From Flavobacterium psychraerolatum (GTDB lineage: Bacteria > Bacteroidota > Bacteroidia > Flavobacteriales > Flavobacteriaceae), in NCBI RefSeq assembly GCF_025960985.1, contig NZ_JAOQMX010000002.1, positions 1-64,000 on the forward strand: DNA of 64,000 bases, read 5' to 3'. The position numbers and the translations under genes were made by a program. Positions 17,954 to 27,468 of the stretch are shown piece after piece (position 1 is the stretch's first letter; the number at the start of each line of letters is the position of its first letter). The notes under the pieces were generated by a model that saw only the letters and a program-made list of their open reading frames with translations, was not told the origin of the DNA and ran no database searches.

Positions 17954-19972
17954 TTATCCGTTTAATTTCAATTTCATTCCAGGTTTGATTCCTTCACCGC
18001 TAATATCATTCCACTTTTTCAAATCTGCGATAGTAACCCCAGATTTTTTAGCGATACTATATAAGGTATCGCCTGCTTGAACATAATAATCAGTAATTAT
18101 TTTTTTTGCAAAACTATCTGTTTTCTTGAATGAATTCACGCTCGCAAGTGAAGTAGTGATTGCTGGTTCATTTTTGGCAACTATCAAAGCTTTCCCCAAT
18201 GCAACGGAATTAGAGTTCAATTTATTCCATTGTTTCAAATCATTTAATGACGTTCCAAATTTCTTGGCAATAGTACCTAGATTATCTCCTTTTTGAACTA
18301 CATATTGAATATTTTTCAAAAGTATTGGAGGGGTAACAATAGCAACTTCTTCGGAAGGAGCTGTGGTATTTATTTTTAATTTTGCTCCCAATTGAAGTGC
18401 TGAACCAGACAAATCATTCCAAGAAATTAAATCGGCAACAGTTATATTATTACTTCTGGCTATTGAATTTAAGTTCTCTCCCTTTTGTACAGTATGAAAA
18501 CGAACTATGCTATTTGCAATATCATCAGTACTAGCAATCTCATCATTTTTAGCTTCAACAATTACTGCTTTTTGCAGTGCAACTGTAGAAATTGGTGTTT
18601 TACGAGCTACCATTTTTGAAGCAGTATCTGCTACACCAATCTTAAGACTCTCACCATAAGCAATATTACTATTGTTTAGATTATTCCATTTCATGATTGC
18701 TTCTACACTTACGTCATATTTACTAGCAATAGCATTCAAATTGTCTCCTTGTTTAACTTTATAATATTGAGTATTATTGGAAGTTAGTTTCAAGGTGTCA
18801 GAATCCAAAACGGACTTCAAAGCAATTGCACTAGAATTTTGAAAATCACCATTCTTATAATTCAATTCATGTTGTACATAGGCATAAATCTTATCTTCAT
18901 TGGATGCGAAAATAGCAATTTTGTCTTTTGGCAGTTTCAAATAGTGAGCAGTGTCATTGTATACTGGGATCGTATTTAATTTATAAGAAGGGTTCAATAA
19001 TTGCAATTGAGCCATTGGTACATCTAATAAATCAGAAATTTGCTTGAACGACATTTCCTTTTTTATCATTACCGTATCAGTTGCAAAATGTTTTAATATA
19101 GCTCGATCTGGTTTTATTCCGTGTTCTTTATGATACTCATAAATATACATGGTAGCCAAAAAAGCAGGCACATATCCTTGTGTTTCTTTGGGCAAGTAGT
19201 TACGTATGTCCCAGAAATTTTGTTTCCCTCCAGAACGACGAATTGCCTTTGTAACATTTCCTGGCCCTGAATTGTAGGAAGCCAAAACCAACTCCCAATC
19301 TCCAAAAATAGCGTACATATTGCTCATGTATTGAGCTGCTGCTTGCGTAGCTTTATAAGGATCACTACGCTCATCCACATAAGAGTCGATTTTCAAATCG
19401 TATTGTTTACCAGTCTGATACATAAACTGCCACAAACCAGTAGCTCCTACTTTGGAAACTGCTTTTGGATTCAAAGCAGATTCTACAATGGCTAAATATT
19501 TAATTTCTAAGGGAACATTATTTTTAGCGAAAGTCTCTTCAAATAAGGGGAAATAATATTCTGAAACAGCCATCAAACGTTCGTACGATTTTCTTCGATA
19601 CTTCAAGAAAGACTTGATTACGTTTTCAAGATTTTCATTGTATTGAATTCGAAAAGGCGATTTGGCATTCATTGCCTCCAGTCGTGATTTCAACAATTCG
19701 GTTGGCAACTCATAATCTACTTTTATACTCGAATCAATTGATGCAATGTCTGTTGACATCTCATCATATAAGTCCAAATCCGTTAATTCTTTTAACCAAA
19801 GATTGTCTACACAAGCAGCCAAATCATCTTTTACAAAAGAATTCTTGATAGAATCTAGATACGTCACCTTTGTCTCTAAACCAACAATTCCCTTGTTCTC
19901 AGCAACTTCTTGCGAAAACAAAGGAATCGATAGTAATAAATAAAGTGATATTGTGATATATTTTTTAGTCAT
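17954..19972 (-). CDS. MltD-like lytic transglycosylase with four LysM domains
   Basis: A 672-residue exported wall enzyme that cleaves peptidoglycan between MurNAc and GlcNAc. It has a signal peptide (1-20), then an SLT domain with the catalytic glutamate in VESALNPKAVSKVGATGLWQF, followed by ASYNSGPGNV. About residue 400 onward it carries four LysM repeats, recognisable as Y.VK.GD.L..IA...  patterns near 408, 495, 562 and 625, each ending in a WN.L segment. The four repeats give strong wall binding. A DUF4837 lipoprotein gene follows. Confidence 0.93.
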   Translation of the reverse strand: MTKKYITISLYLLLSIPLFSQEVAENKGIVGLETKVTYLDSIKNSFVKDDLAACVDNLWLKELTDLDLYDEMSTDIASIDSSIKVDYELPTELLKSRLEAMNAKSPFRIQYNENLENVIKSFLKYRRKSYERLMAVSEYYFPLFEETFAKNNVPLEIKYLAIVESALNPKAVSKVGATGLWQFMYQTGKQYDLKIDSYVDERSDPYKATQAAAQYMSNMYAIFGDWELVLASYNSGPGNVTKAIRRSGGKQNFWDIRNYLPKETQGYVPAFLATMYIYEYHKEHGIKPDRAILKHFATDTVMIKKEMSFKQISDLLDVPMAQLQLLNPSYKLNTIPVYNDTAHYLKLPKDKIAIFASNEDKIYAYVQHELNYKNGDFQNSSAIALKSVLDSDTLKLTSNNTQYYKVKQGDNLNAIASKYDVSVEAIMKWNNLNNSNIAYGESLKIGVADTASKMVARKTPISTVALQKAVIVEAKNDEIASTDDIANSIVRFHTVQKGENLNSIARSNNITVADLISWNDLSGSALQLGAKLKINTTAPSEEVAIVTPPILLKNIQYVVQKGDNLGTIAKKFGTSLNDLKQWNKLNSNSVALGKALIVAKNEPAITTSLASVNSFKKTDSFAKKIITDYYVQAGDTLYSIAKKSGVTIADLKKWNDISGEGIKPGMKLKLNG

Positions 19973-20079
19973 TTTTCCTTAGTTAATATGCTTGTTCATA
20001 ACTCGTTAAGAATTTAGCAAGTACAAACATACTACCTATTAACTGATAAAAACTAAAAATATTGTTAAATATATTTTTT

Positions 20080-21267
20080 TTAGTCTAAAATTGCTGCAAT
20101 ACCTGGTAAAACTTTACCTTCAAGCATCTCTAGCATTGCTCCACCACCGGTAGAAACATAACTCATTTTGTCTTCAAAACCGAATTGTTTCACGGCTGCA
20201 ACTGAGTCTCCACCACCTACAAGAGAGAAAGCTCCGTTTGCTGTTGAAGCGGAAATATAATCACCCAATGCAATTGTTCCTTTAGCAAAAGATTCCATTT
20301 CAAAAACTCCCAATGGACCATTCCAAAGAATCGTTTTACATTCCATGATTACTTTTTCAAAGTTTGCCAATGATTTTGGACCTGCATCAAGACCTTCCCA
20401 ACCATCAGGAATTTCTCTTACGTCAACGATTTGAGTATTTGCAGTATTTGAGAAATCATCTGCAGCAACTACATCAACTGGAATATGAATTTGAACTCCT
20501 TTTTCTTTAGCCAAACGCAAAATTTCTAAAGCCAATTCCATTTTGTCGTCTTCACAAATAGAGTTACCTACTTTACCACCAAGTGCTTTCACGAAAGTAA
20601 AAGTCATTCCACCACCTAGAATCATATGGTCTACTTTGTCCAAAATGTTTTCGATAACGGTAATTTTCGAAGATACTTTAGAACCTCCAAGAATTGCCAA
20701 TACTGGTTTTTTACTATTGTTTAATACTTTGTCAATGCTTTCGATTTCCTTAGCCAATAAAGTTCCAAAACATTTAGAAGTTGGGAAAAATTGAGCTATA
20801 ATAGTAGTCGAAGCGTGTGCTCTGTGAGCTGTTCCAAACGCATCGTTTACATAGATATCTCCCAATGAAGCCAATTCTTTTGCGAAAGCAACATCTCCAG
20901 CTTCTTCTTCAGCATGAAAACGTAAATTTTCTAATAATAAAACTTCTCCAGGTTGCAAAGCAGCAGCAGCAGTTGTAGCTTCTTCGCCAATACAGTTTGC
21001 AGCAAATTTTACAGGAACTCCAAGAATTTCAGAAGTTGATTTTAAAATGTGTTTCAATGAATATTTCTCTTCAACACCTTTTGGTCTTCCTAAGTGAGAC
21101 ATTAAGATTACGCTTCCACCTTGTGCCAAGATAGCATCAATAGTTGGTTTTGCAGATACGATACGAGTTGTATCAGTAATATTGAAGTTTTCGTCCAAAG
21201 GCACGTTAAAATCAACACGAATTATTGCTTTTTTATTTTTAAAATCAAAGTCGTTTAAAGTCTTCAT
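20080..21267 (-). CDS. pgk: phosphoglycerate kinase
   Basis: Interconverts 1,3-bisphosphoglycerate/ADP and 3-phosphoglycerate/ATP in glycolysis. The N-terminal substrate motif [10 protein letters not shown], the MSHLGRPKG motif, the [10 protein letters not shown] segment and the C-terminal nucleotide motif [12 protein letters not shown] are all present. The frame extends to 21339, but the promoter -7 box at 21304-21311 lies inside that extension and homology begins with MKTLNDFDF at 21267 (395 aa). Confidence 0.97.
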   Translation of the reverse strand: MKTLNDFDFKNKKAIIRVDFNVPLDENFNITDTTRIVSAKPTIDAILAQGGSVILMSHLGRPKGVEEKYSLKHILKSTSEILGVPVKFAANCIGEEATTAAAALQPGEVLLLENLRFHAEEEAGDVAFAKELASLGDIYVNDAFGTAHRAHASTTIIAQFFPTSKCFGTLLAKEIESIDKVLNNSKKPVLAILGGSKVSSKITVIENILDKVDHMILGGGMTFTFVKALGGKVGNSICEDDKMELALEILRLAKEKGVQIHIPVDVVAADDFSNTANTQIVDVREIPDGWEGLDAGPKSLANFEKVIMECKTILWNGPLGVFEMESFAKGTIALGDYISASTANGAFSLVGGGDSVAAVKQFGFEDKMSYVSTGGGAMLEMLEGKVLPGIAAILD

Positions 21268-21303
21268 TAGATTTGTTTTAAGTTTATTATTTTCAAAGTG
21301 CAA

Positions 21304-21311
21304 CAAATATA
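21304..21311 (-). promoter_or_regulatory. pgk -7 promoter element
   Basis: TATATTTG on the minus strand matches TAnnTTTG; transcription would begin near 21298, about 30 bases before the ATG at 21267. Confidence 0.55.
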
Positions 21312-21504
21312 GAACTTTTAGACTAGTATAATATTTCATTATTCTAAAAAATAACCTAAATATAGAACGAAAACGATGTAAATCGCATAATATTTTTAAG
21401 AATAGCAGTACCTATTTATGAATTCTACAAATTAGCTTAGAAATGTTTTTTTTATTAATCAACAAAATTGCTTTTGACCGAGGGTAAACTTTGTTTCACA
21501 AAAT

Positions 21505-21534
21505 TTTTGACTACCCCATTTTCTGCTATCTTTG
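21505..21534 (+). promoter_or_regulatory. holB promoter very close to the start codon
   Basis: TTTTG (21505-21509), a 17-base spacer, then TATCTTTG (21527-21534), a full match to the Bacteroidota consensus. The holB ATG is at 21539, only four bases after the -7 box, so the mRNA may be leaderless. Confidence 0.6.
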
Positions 21535-21538
21535 CTTT

Positions 21539-22687
21539 ATGCTATTTTCAAATATTTTAGGACAAGAACACATCAAGAACCACCTCACGCAGAGTGCTAG
21601 TTCAGGACGTATACCGCACGCACAACTTTTTGTAGGGCCAGAAGGTTGTGGTACATTGACCATGGCCATTGCTTACGCACAATATATATTGTGTAACAAC
21701 CAAAACGGTGAAAACACGGGAGAAAATGCTGCTTGCAACCTAAAATTTGACAAAATAGCCCATCCTGATTTGCATTTTGTCTATCCCACTGTGACTACAG
21801 ATGAAGTGAAGGCCAAGCCAAAAAGTATTGATTTCATTACCGATTGGAGACAATTTGTAATAGAACAACCCTATGGTGGTTTATTTGATTGGTATGCCGT
21901 TTTGGGCGTAAAAAACAAACAAGGGGAAATACGAGTTGATGATGCTCAAGAGATTTTAAAATCCCTGGCACTAAAATCGTATGAAGGCGGTCATAAAATT
22001 ATGATTGTCTGGATGGCAGACAAACTCAACACTGCAGCTTCGAATAAATTATTGAAATTATTAGAAGAGCCACCAGAAAAAACAGTTTTTATATTAATCA
22101 GCGAAAACGAAGAAGATATTATACAAACTATTCGTTCGCGTTGTCAAATTTTACATTTTAATGGTCTGAGCCAATCGGTTATTGCAGAAGCCTTGGTTGC
22201 AAACGAACAAGTTGAGGAAAAACTAGCTTTAAAACTAGCACATCAAGCGCAAGGAAATTACAACAAAGCCTTGCATTTACTACATGACGATAGCGAAGAT
22301 CATCCATTTGAAGAATGGTTTGTAACTTGGGTACGTGCTGCCTTTCAAGCAAAAAAAGATGCTTCGGCTATTCACGATTTGATTACTTGGAGCGAAAAAA
22401 TTGCTGCTTTAGGAAGAGAAAGTCAAAAGAAATTCTTGGACTTTTGCATCGAAATGTTCCGTCAAGCACTGTTATTAAACTACGAAGCTCCTAGCTTGGT
22501 TTATTTTGAACCCAAAGTTCCAAAGTTCAAATTGGAGAAATTTGCTCCCTTTGTAAACGGCAATAATATTACCGAAATTTACGATGAAATTGGCGAAGCC
22601 ATGTACCACATCGAGCGCAACGGAAATGCCAAAATAATTTTGACCGATTTATCTATAAAACTAACACGACTCATTCATAAAAAATAA
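21539..22687 (+). CDS. holB: DNA polymerase III subunit delta' (clamp loader)
   Basis: A 382-residue AAA+ clamp-loader subunit. It starts MLFSNILGQEHIKNHL as in flavobacterial orthologues; the longer frame from 21491 runs through the promoter. It has the delta' hallmark of a degenerate nucleotide-binding loop (VGPEGCGTLTMA in place of a working GxxGxGKT), then KIMIVWMADKLNTAASNKLLKLLEEPPEKTVFILI and the sensor SRC motif (TIRSRCQILHF). It helps load the sliding clamp at replication forks. A DoxX-like gene follows six bases later. Confidence 0.92.
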   Translation: MLFSNILGQEHIKNHLTQSASSGRIPHAQLFVGPEGCGTLTMAIAYAQYILCNNQNGENTGENAACNLKFDKIAHPDLHFVYPTVTTDEVKAKPKSIDFITDWRQFVIEQPYGGLFDWYAVLGVKNKQGEIRVDDAQEILKSLALKSYEGGHKIMIVWMADKLNTAASNKLLKLLEEPPEKTVFILISENEEDIIQTIRSRCQILHFNGLSQSVIAEALVANEQVEEKLALKLAHQAQGNYNKALHLLHDDSEDHPFEEWFVTWVRAAFQAKKDASAIHDLITWSEKIAALGRESQKKFLDFCIEMFRQALLLNYEAPSLVYFEPKVPKFKLEKFAPFVNGNNITEIYDEIGEAMYHIERNGNAKIILTDLSIKLTRLIHKK

Positions 22688-22693
22688 CCAAAC

Positions 22694-23077
22694 ATGAACA
22701 ATCCCGCATCACTATTGATTCTTATTTTTTTCGGAATGACCTACTTGCAATCCAGTTATGAAAAACTGTTTTATTGGGAAGATAATATAACTTGGCTCAA
22801 AGAACATTTTTCTAAAACAAGATTAAAAAATCACGTAAAACCCGCCTTAATCCATTTGGTCATCATGGAGTTAATTTCGACCATCCTATGTTTTGTCGGT
22901 TCTATCGAATTACTTGTAAGCGACGGAAGACTATTCGGATTTTACGGAGCAGTATTTTCCGCCATTACTTTACTAATGATGCTTTTTGGCCAAAGACTAG
23001 CCAAAGACTATGATGGAGCAAGAACCATCGTAATCTACTTTATTCCAGCAGTCATGGCAGTATATTGGTTAAACTAA
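22694..23077 (+). CDS. DoxX-like membrane protein
   Basis: A 127-residue integral membrane protein with four hydrophobic helices (about 6-20, 47-70, 76-98 and 107-126). The pattern of a short first helix followed by YEKLFYWEDN and a conserved last helix resembles the DoxX-like group seen in flavobacteria. Function unknown. It begins six bases after holB and is probably co-transcribed with it. Confidence 0.7.
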   Translation: MNNPASLLILIFFGMTYLQSSYEKLFYWEDNITWLKEHFSKTRLKNHVKPALIHLVIMELISTILCFVGSIELLVSDGRLFGFYGAVFSAITLLMMLFGQRLAKDYDGARTIVIYFIPAVMAVYWLN

Positions 23078-23172
23078 ACCCTTGACAAATGCAATCATGA
23101 AGCACAGAATTTTAAACAACAAAAAATTAAGCCATTGTATCCTCGCGAACAAAAGCTTTACACTATAAACTT

Positions 23173-23682
23173 ATGACTCCTAAAACACCATCAGAATCAC
23201 TAACTGTATTAACCGATTTGGTTCTACCAAGTGAAATCAACCATATTAATAACCTTTTTGGAGGAGAACTTCTCTCCCGCATGGACCGTGCAGCCAGCAT
23301 ATCGGCACAACGCCATTCGCGCAACATTGCCGTAACCGCCTCTGTAAATCACGTCGCCTTTACAAAACCAATTTTACTAGGAAGCGTAGTCACAATTGAG
23401 GCAAAAGTCTCAAGAGCCTTCAATAGTTCAATGGAAGTTTACATTGACGTTTGGGTAGAAGACCGTCTATCAGGTGAAAAAACCAAAGCCAACGAAGCCA
23501 TTTACACTTTTGTAGCAGTAAATGAATTAGGAAAACCAGTACTTGTACCCGCTATCGTACCCGAAACGCCATTGGAACAAGAACGTTTTGAAGGCGCGCT
23601 GAGACGCAAACAACTAAGTTTGTTATTGGCTGGAAAAATAAAAGCGAGTGAAGCTACTGAGTTGAAGGCGTTGTTTGTTTAA
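23173..23682 (+). CDS. acyl-CoA thioesterase (hotdog fold)
   Basis: A 169-residue single-hotdog thioesterase of the YciA/ACOT type that hydrolyses acyl-CoA to free acid and CoA. The active-site loop and central helix are visible in NHINNLFGGELLSRMDRAASISAQRHS, where Asn and Asp are the expected functional residues, followed by NHVAFTKPILLGSVVTIEAKV. It ends near KIKASEATELKALFV. It is the last conserved chromosomal gene before the accessory island. Confidence 0.9.
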   Translation: MTPKTPSESLTVLTDLVLPSEINHINNLFGGELLSRMDRAASISAQRHSRNIAVTASVNHVAFTKPILLGSVVTIEAKVSRAFNSSMEVYIDVWVEDRLSGEKTKANEAIYTFVAVNELGKPVLVPAIVPETPLEQERFEGALRRKQLSLLLAGKIKASEATELKALFV

Positions 23683-23760
23683 GCATTTATAATTTTAGAA
23701 TTAAAAAACTTCAAAACCCATTAATTCCCTTTTAGTAGGTTAGTGTTCGAATATCCTCTT

Positions 23761-23855
23761 GGGCGTGACCCGTAGAAAAAACGGGTCGGGCTTTACACTA
23801 TATCTTTGTGGTTTGCTATCGCAACCACAAAGGATGCCGTTGCAATCCCTCACGC
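23761..23855 (-). repeat. Flavobacterium-type intergenic structured repeat, copy 1
   Basis: Fills most of the gene-free stretch 23683-24019. Read leftward it begins GCGTGAGGGAT, has a 10-bp hairpin (23804-23813 with 23823-23832), then GCCCGACCCG and a second hairpin (23768-23773 with 23781-23786). The order GAGGGAT, hairpin, GCCCGAC matches the element at 48426 on the other strand. A -7-like TATCTTTG falls within it at 23801-23808. It marks the left edge of the accessory island. Confidence 0.6.
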
Positions 23856-24019
23856 AAAATCCTGCTCGAAAGGAATAATTTCACAAGGAATACGCTGTTT
23901 AAATTTGTAATTATTTTGCGAAAAATAGTGTTGAAAAATTAGCAAGGTCGCACTAGTTTTTTCTACTCTCTAAACCCATACAGAAGTAAGAGCAGCCTAC
24001 GTTGAAATAAAAGTTGAAT

Positions 24020-26155
24020 TCAAGCATTTTCTATTAATTTCATATTAGACACAAATTTTGATGTCTGGTTAATATCAAAATATTTATACTTCAAAAGCTT
24101 AACCTGATACTTTTTAGGCAAATAAATTCCCCATTTAGAAAAATCTAATAGCACGGGATTTGAATCTAAAAGAGTAGAAATATGTGGGTCAATATCACTT
24201 AATGGCAAGGATATAGAATTCCATTTAGAAATTAATTCTTTTTTTGCAACTTGAATGTAAAATGAACTACTCGCATCATCCAACATATTTGTTATTCCAG
24301 CTATATTCAAAAGTAATTGAATGGTTCTATTTACTCGTGTTCCAGTAAAGGTAAAAAGTTCTATTTTTTTATCGGAAGATAATAATGGACGGTCATATTC
24401 TAAATCTTGAATTTTAAAAAATGAAAAATCTTTTCGTATTATTTCTAATTCATCAGAACTGAGTTCATCGAGAAAATCATAATTTACTTCTGAATAAAGA
24501 ATTTCAAGTGTTTTTTCTCTTATTTTATGGTGTACTTCACCACTGTTACCAAAAAACATTGGTTTTTTTCCATCTCTAGCCGGAATTACTTCAATTTTTT
24601 TTGCTTTGAGGTCTACATATTTAATCTTCCAAATTTTGGCCGAAAGTAAAATATTTTCGTCCTCAATAATTTGCGGAGAAAAGGGAACTTCACCAATTTT
24701 ATTTCCAGCATTAACAACCTTAAAATTTTCTTCGGTCTTAAAGACGCTATAAAATTCGCGGCTGTTAACCACTTTTTCACCTTCTATTCCAATTATAACT
24801 TCCTGTTGGATTTTTTCAAGGAAGTCTATTTCAATTAAATGACCAAGAATTTCCTCTATTTCAAATAATTCAATTTTTTTAAAAGCAGAATTTTCAAGAA
24901 GCTGATTGATTAAATCAGTAATTTTAATTCCTGAGTATCCTTTGGTTATTGACAGAGCCTGATGTACTAAAATGTCGTAAGGCTTTTCATTTGTCTGTGG
25001 CGGTTCAATATAACCTTCTTCAAATAACAACCAACAAGCTATAGATTGAAGTAAACTCCATTCATTTGTGGCATATAAATACAAATTACTGCTCTCACCT
25101 TCATTTCGGCCGCTTCTGCCCACACGTTGAATTAATGACGAAACACTATTTGTTGCATCAATTTGAACAACTGTGTCAACTGCTCCAATATCAATACCTA
25201 ATTCTAAAGTTGATGTACATGAAATACAAAAATTATTTCTATTGTTATTTTTAGCAAAATATTCTACATATTCCCGAACTTCTCTATCAACTGATGAATG
25301 ATGTGAAAAGTAATTAGGATGACCTTTAACTAATTCAGAAATTTTTCTAAGCTTAACGGCTACCTCTTCTACTCGTCCTCTGCTGTTAGGGAAAATTAAT
25401 ACTTTATGATCTTTTGTTTCAGTGTATAAATCTTTTAAAAGTTCTAATGGCAAATCAGTATTTTTACTTTTAAAGTATTTAAATATTGCGTTGATTTCTT
25501 TTTTTGTTCTATCAATTAATATTTTGGTTTTTTCAACATTTCCTGTAAATTCTTTTACTTCTAGAAACTTGTTTTCTTCACTCATTGTGGCAGATAATCC
25601 AACTATACTGAATGATTTGGAATTTACTTTATCAAGCCGTGATAATATTGATTGCAATTGAGTGCCTCTATCTGTACCAACAAATGAGTGTATTTCATCA
25701 ATGACGACATATTTTAAATTTGAAAACAATTGCTTTACATTGAAAGGTTTGTTTACAAACATTGCTTCTAAAGATTCTGGAGTTGTCAGAACAATCCCTC
25801 TAGGATTTTTTAACAATCTTTCTTTAATAGTTTTATTGGCCTCTCCATGCCACTTTACAACATCTACATCAAGATTTTTACAAAGTTCTTCTACACGGTT
25901 AAACTGATCATTTATTAGAGCAATTAAAGGCGAAATATATAGAACTTGAACACCAGACTCATTGAAGTCAACTTTTGACAGTATGGGCAAAAAAGCAGCC
26001 TCTGTTTTACCTGACGCAGTTCTCGATACTAAAATGAAATTATCGTCAGTTGTTAGTATCCTTGAAATCGCAGCTGATTGAATTGGACGCAATTGTTCCC
26101 ACCCTTTATCACGAATAAATTTTCGTATTGGTTCTGAAAGTAGATCAAACGCCAT
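24020..26155 (-). CDS. Lhr-like DEAD/DEAH helicase, Shango SngC-like
   Basis: A 711-residue superfamily 2 helicase. Walker A is at about residue 45 (SRTASGKTEA), with motif II DEIHSFVGTDRG, motif III SATMSEE, and motif VI QRVGRSGRN. The C-terminal 350 residues have no recognised catalytic site and fit the winged-helix/accessory part of Lhr-type helicases. Its ATG shares one base with the stop of the upstream ATPase gene. The order TerB-domain protein, ATPase, helicase is that of the known Shango defence system, where the helicase is SngC. Relatedness to BrxHI of BREX is also apparent, but no other BREX genes are present. Confidence 0.85.
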   Translation of the reverse strand: MAFDLLSEPIRKFIRDKGWEQLRPIQSAAISRILTTDDNFILVSRTASGKTEAAFLPILSKVDFNESGVQVLYISPLIALINDQFNRVEELCKNLDVDVVKWHGEANKTIKERLLKNPRGIVLTTPESLEAMFVNKPFNVKQLFSNLKYVVIDEIHSFVGTDRGTQLQSILSRLDKVNSKSFSIVGLSATMSEENKFLEVKEFTGNVEKTKILIDRTKKEINAIFKYFKSKNTDLPLELLKDLYTETKDHKVLIFPNSRGRVEEVAVKLRKISELVKGHPNYFSHHSSVDREVREYVEYFAKNNNRNNFCISCTSTLELGIDIGAVDTVVQIDATNSVSSLIQRVGRSGRNEGESSNLYLYATNEWSLLQSIACWLLFEEGYIEPPQTNEKPYDILVHQALSITKGYSGIKITDLINQLLENSAFKKIELFEIEEILGHLIEIDFLEKIQQEVIIGIEGEKVVNSREFYSVFKTEENFKVVNAGNKIGEVPFSPQIIEDENILLSAKIWKIKYVDLKAKKIEVIPARDGKKPMFFGNSGEVHHKIREKTLEILYSEVNYDFLDELSSDELEIIRKDFSFFKIQDLEYDRPLLSSDKKIELFTFTGTRVNRTIQLLLNIAGITNMLDDASSSFYIQVAKKELISKWNSISLPLSDIDPHISTLLDSNPVLLDFSKWGIYLPKKYQVKLLKYKYFDINQTSKFVSNMKLIENA

Positions 26156-27468
26156 TATAGTTCTTCAATACTATCTAATGAGAATTCAGATGGTCTTTCA
26201 TCAGATATTTCAATTTCTCCAAACAATTTATTCTTATCTACTGACGGGTTTTGACGGATGATATTTAGTATGTTTAAAAAATCTCGGATTACTTCCCTAG
26301 GAGTTAAAAATTCTGATGCCCCAGGTTTGTTGAATAATTCTTCCATAAATCTCTGAATATCATCATCATTGATTATCAATTCCGTTTTGTAATTGTAATC
26401 AAATATTGCTTTTAAATTTTTTAGCAATACAAAAATTTGATTATGATCCAAAGGGAGCAAACGAATAACTGGTTGTGCAAAATCTCGGATTTCTGCTGTT
26501 TCGTATTTATTGGTTACCAATCTTGTTTTTAAGGCATCATAACTAAAAAAACCTTTGCGTTGATTTTCTAAAACTTCTTTTGTACCAGCAAAATTGAAAA
26601 ATAAATTGGCTACTTTTCCTTGAAAACAGTCGTTGTAAATGGTTAATATTTTTTCATAATTTTTCTCTCTAATGGCAGAATTTGAAATTTTATATAGATT
26701 AATAGCTTCATCAAGATTAACCATAAAACCACTGTACCCCATACTAACAAATAGTTTACAGAAATTTTTAAGCATATCATAATAATTCAAGTCATTGATG
26801 ATTTCTCTAATTCCTAAATCTTGCCTCGCTTCAGTTTTGGTTCTGTATTCGCCCTTTAACCATTTTAAGGCATTTCTTCGTAATTGTTCATCATCTTTAA
26901 TATAACCTTCATAATATTTCATTACAACCAATCCAAAATCAAAACCACCAACGTCAGTAATTTCGTTTATTGTTTTCATAATATTAGTCTGAATCATATT
27001 TAAATAATTTTCATTACGAATTTCAGTCAATGAAATATTATTTTCTTCAGCTGTTTTAGTAACAACCTGCTCAATCCATTTTTCTAATAGTGTTGGCAAT
27101 GCTCCACCTTCAGGCTTTGTCTGAATGGAAACATTATCCATAATAGCGGTATAAAGAGCAACCGCTTTTCCATCATTAGAATACAAACGATTATCCGGAG
27201 TAAAATCTGCGTTAGCTACAACAAATTTCTGCTTTAAGGCAACAGTATTTAGCAGGTGAAGCATAAAGGATTTTCCTGAGCCAAAATCACCAATCCAAAA
27301 TTTTACCATGCTATGACCATTTTTGACATCATCTAAGGCAGTAAGAACTGCATTAATTTCTTCTGAACGGCCAACTGCAATATGCTGCACACCAATTTTT
27401 GGAACTACACCGCCAATTAATGAATTGATAATTGATGTCGCTTCTTTAGGTTTAATATTTTTTATCAT
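26155..27468 (-). CDS. BrxD-like (DUF2791) P-loop ATPase, Shango SngB-like
   Basis: A 437-residue ATPase. Walker A is WIGDFGSGKSFML near residue 65 and Walker B is FMVNLDEAINLY near 250; the adjacent segments (AVGRSEEINAVLTAL, FVVANADFTPDNRLY) fit the DUF2791/BrxD group of AAA-like ATPases found in BREX and Shango. It overlaps the upstream TerB-domain gene by four bases and the helicase by one, so the three are translationally coupled. It probably powers a DNA-associated complex with the helicase; that is inference from the family. Confidence 0.85.
   Translation of the reverse strand: MIKNIKPKEATSIINSLIGGVVPKIGVQHIAVGRSEEINAVLTALDDVKNGHSMVKFWIGDFGSGKSFMLHLLNTVALKQKFVVANADFTPDNRLYSNDGKAVALYTAIMDNVSIQTKPEGGALPTLLEKWIEQVVTKTAEENNISLTEIRNENYLNMIQTNIMKTINEITDVGGFDFGLVVMKYYEGYIKDDEQLRRNALKWLKGEYRTKTEARQDLGIREIINDLNYYDMLKNFCKLFVSMGYSGFMVNLDEAINLYKISNSAIREKNYEKILTIYNDCFQGKVANLFFNFAGTKEVLENQRKGFFSYDALKTRLVTNKYETAEIRDFAQPVIRLLPLDHNQIFVLLKNLKAIFDYNYKTELIINDDDIQRFMEELFNKPGASEFLTPREVIRDFLNILNIIRQNPSVDKNKLFGEIEISDERPSEFSLDSIEEL

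Noticed and set aside
21268..21339. longer start for pgk
   Set aside because: The -7 promoter box lies inside this extension and phosphoglycerate kinases begin at MKTLNDF.
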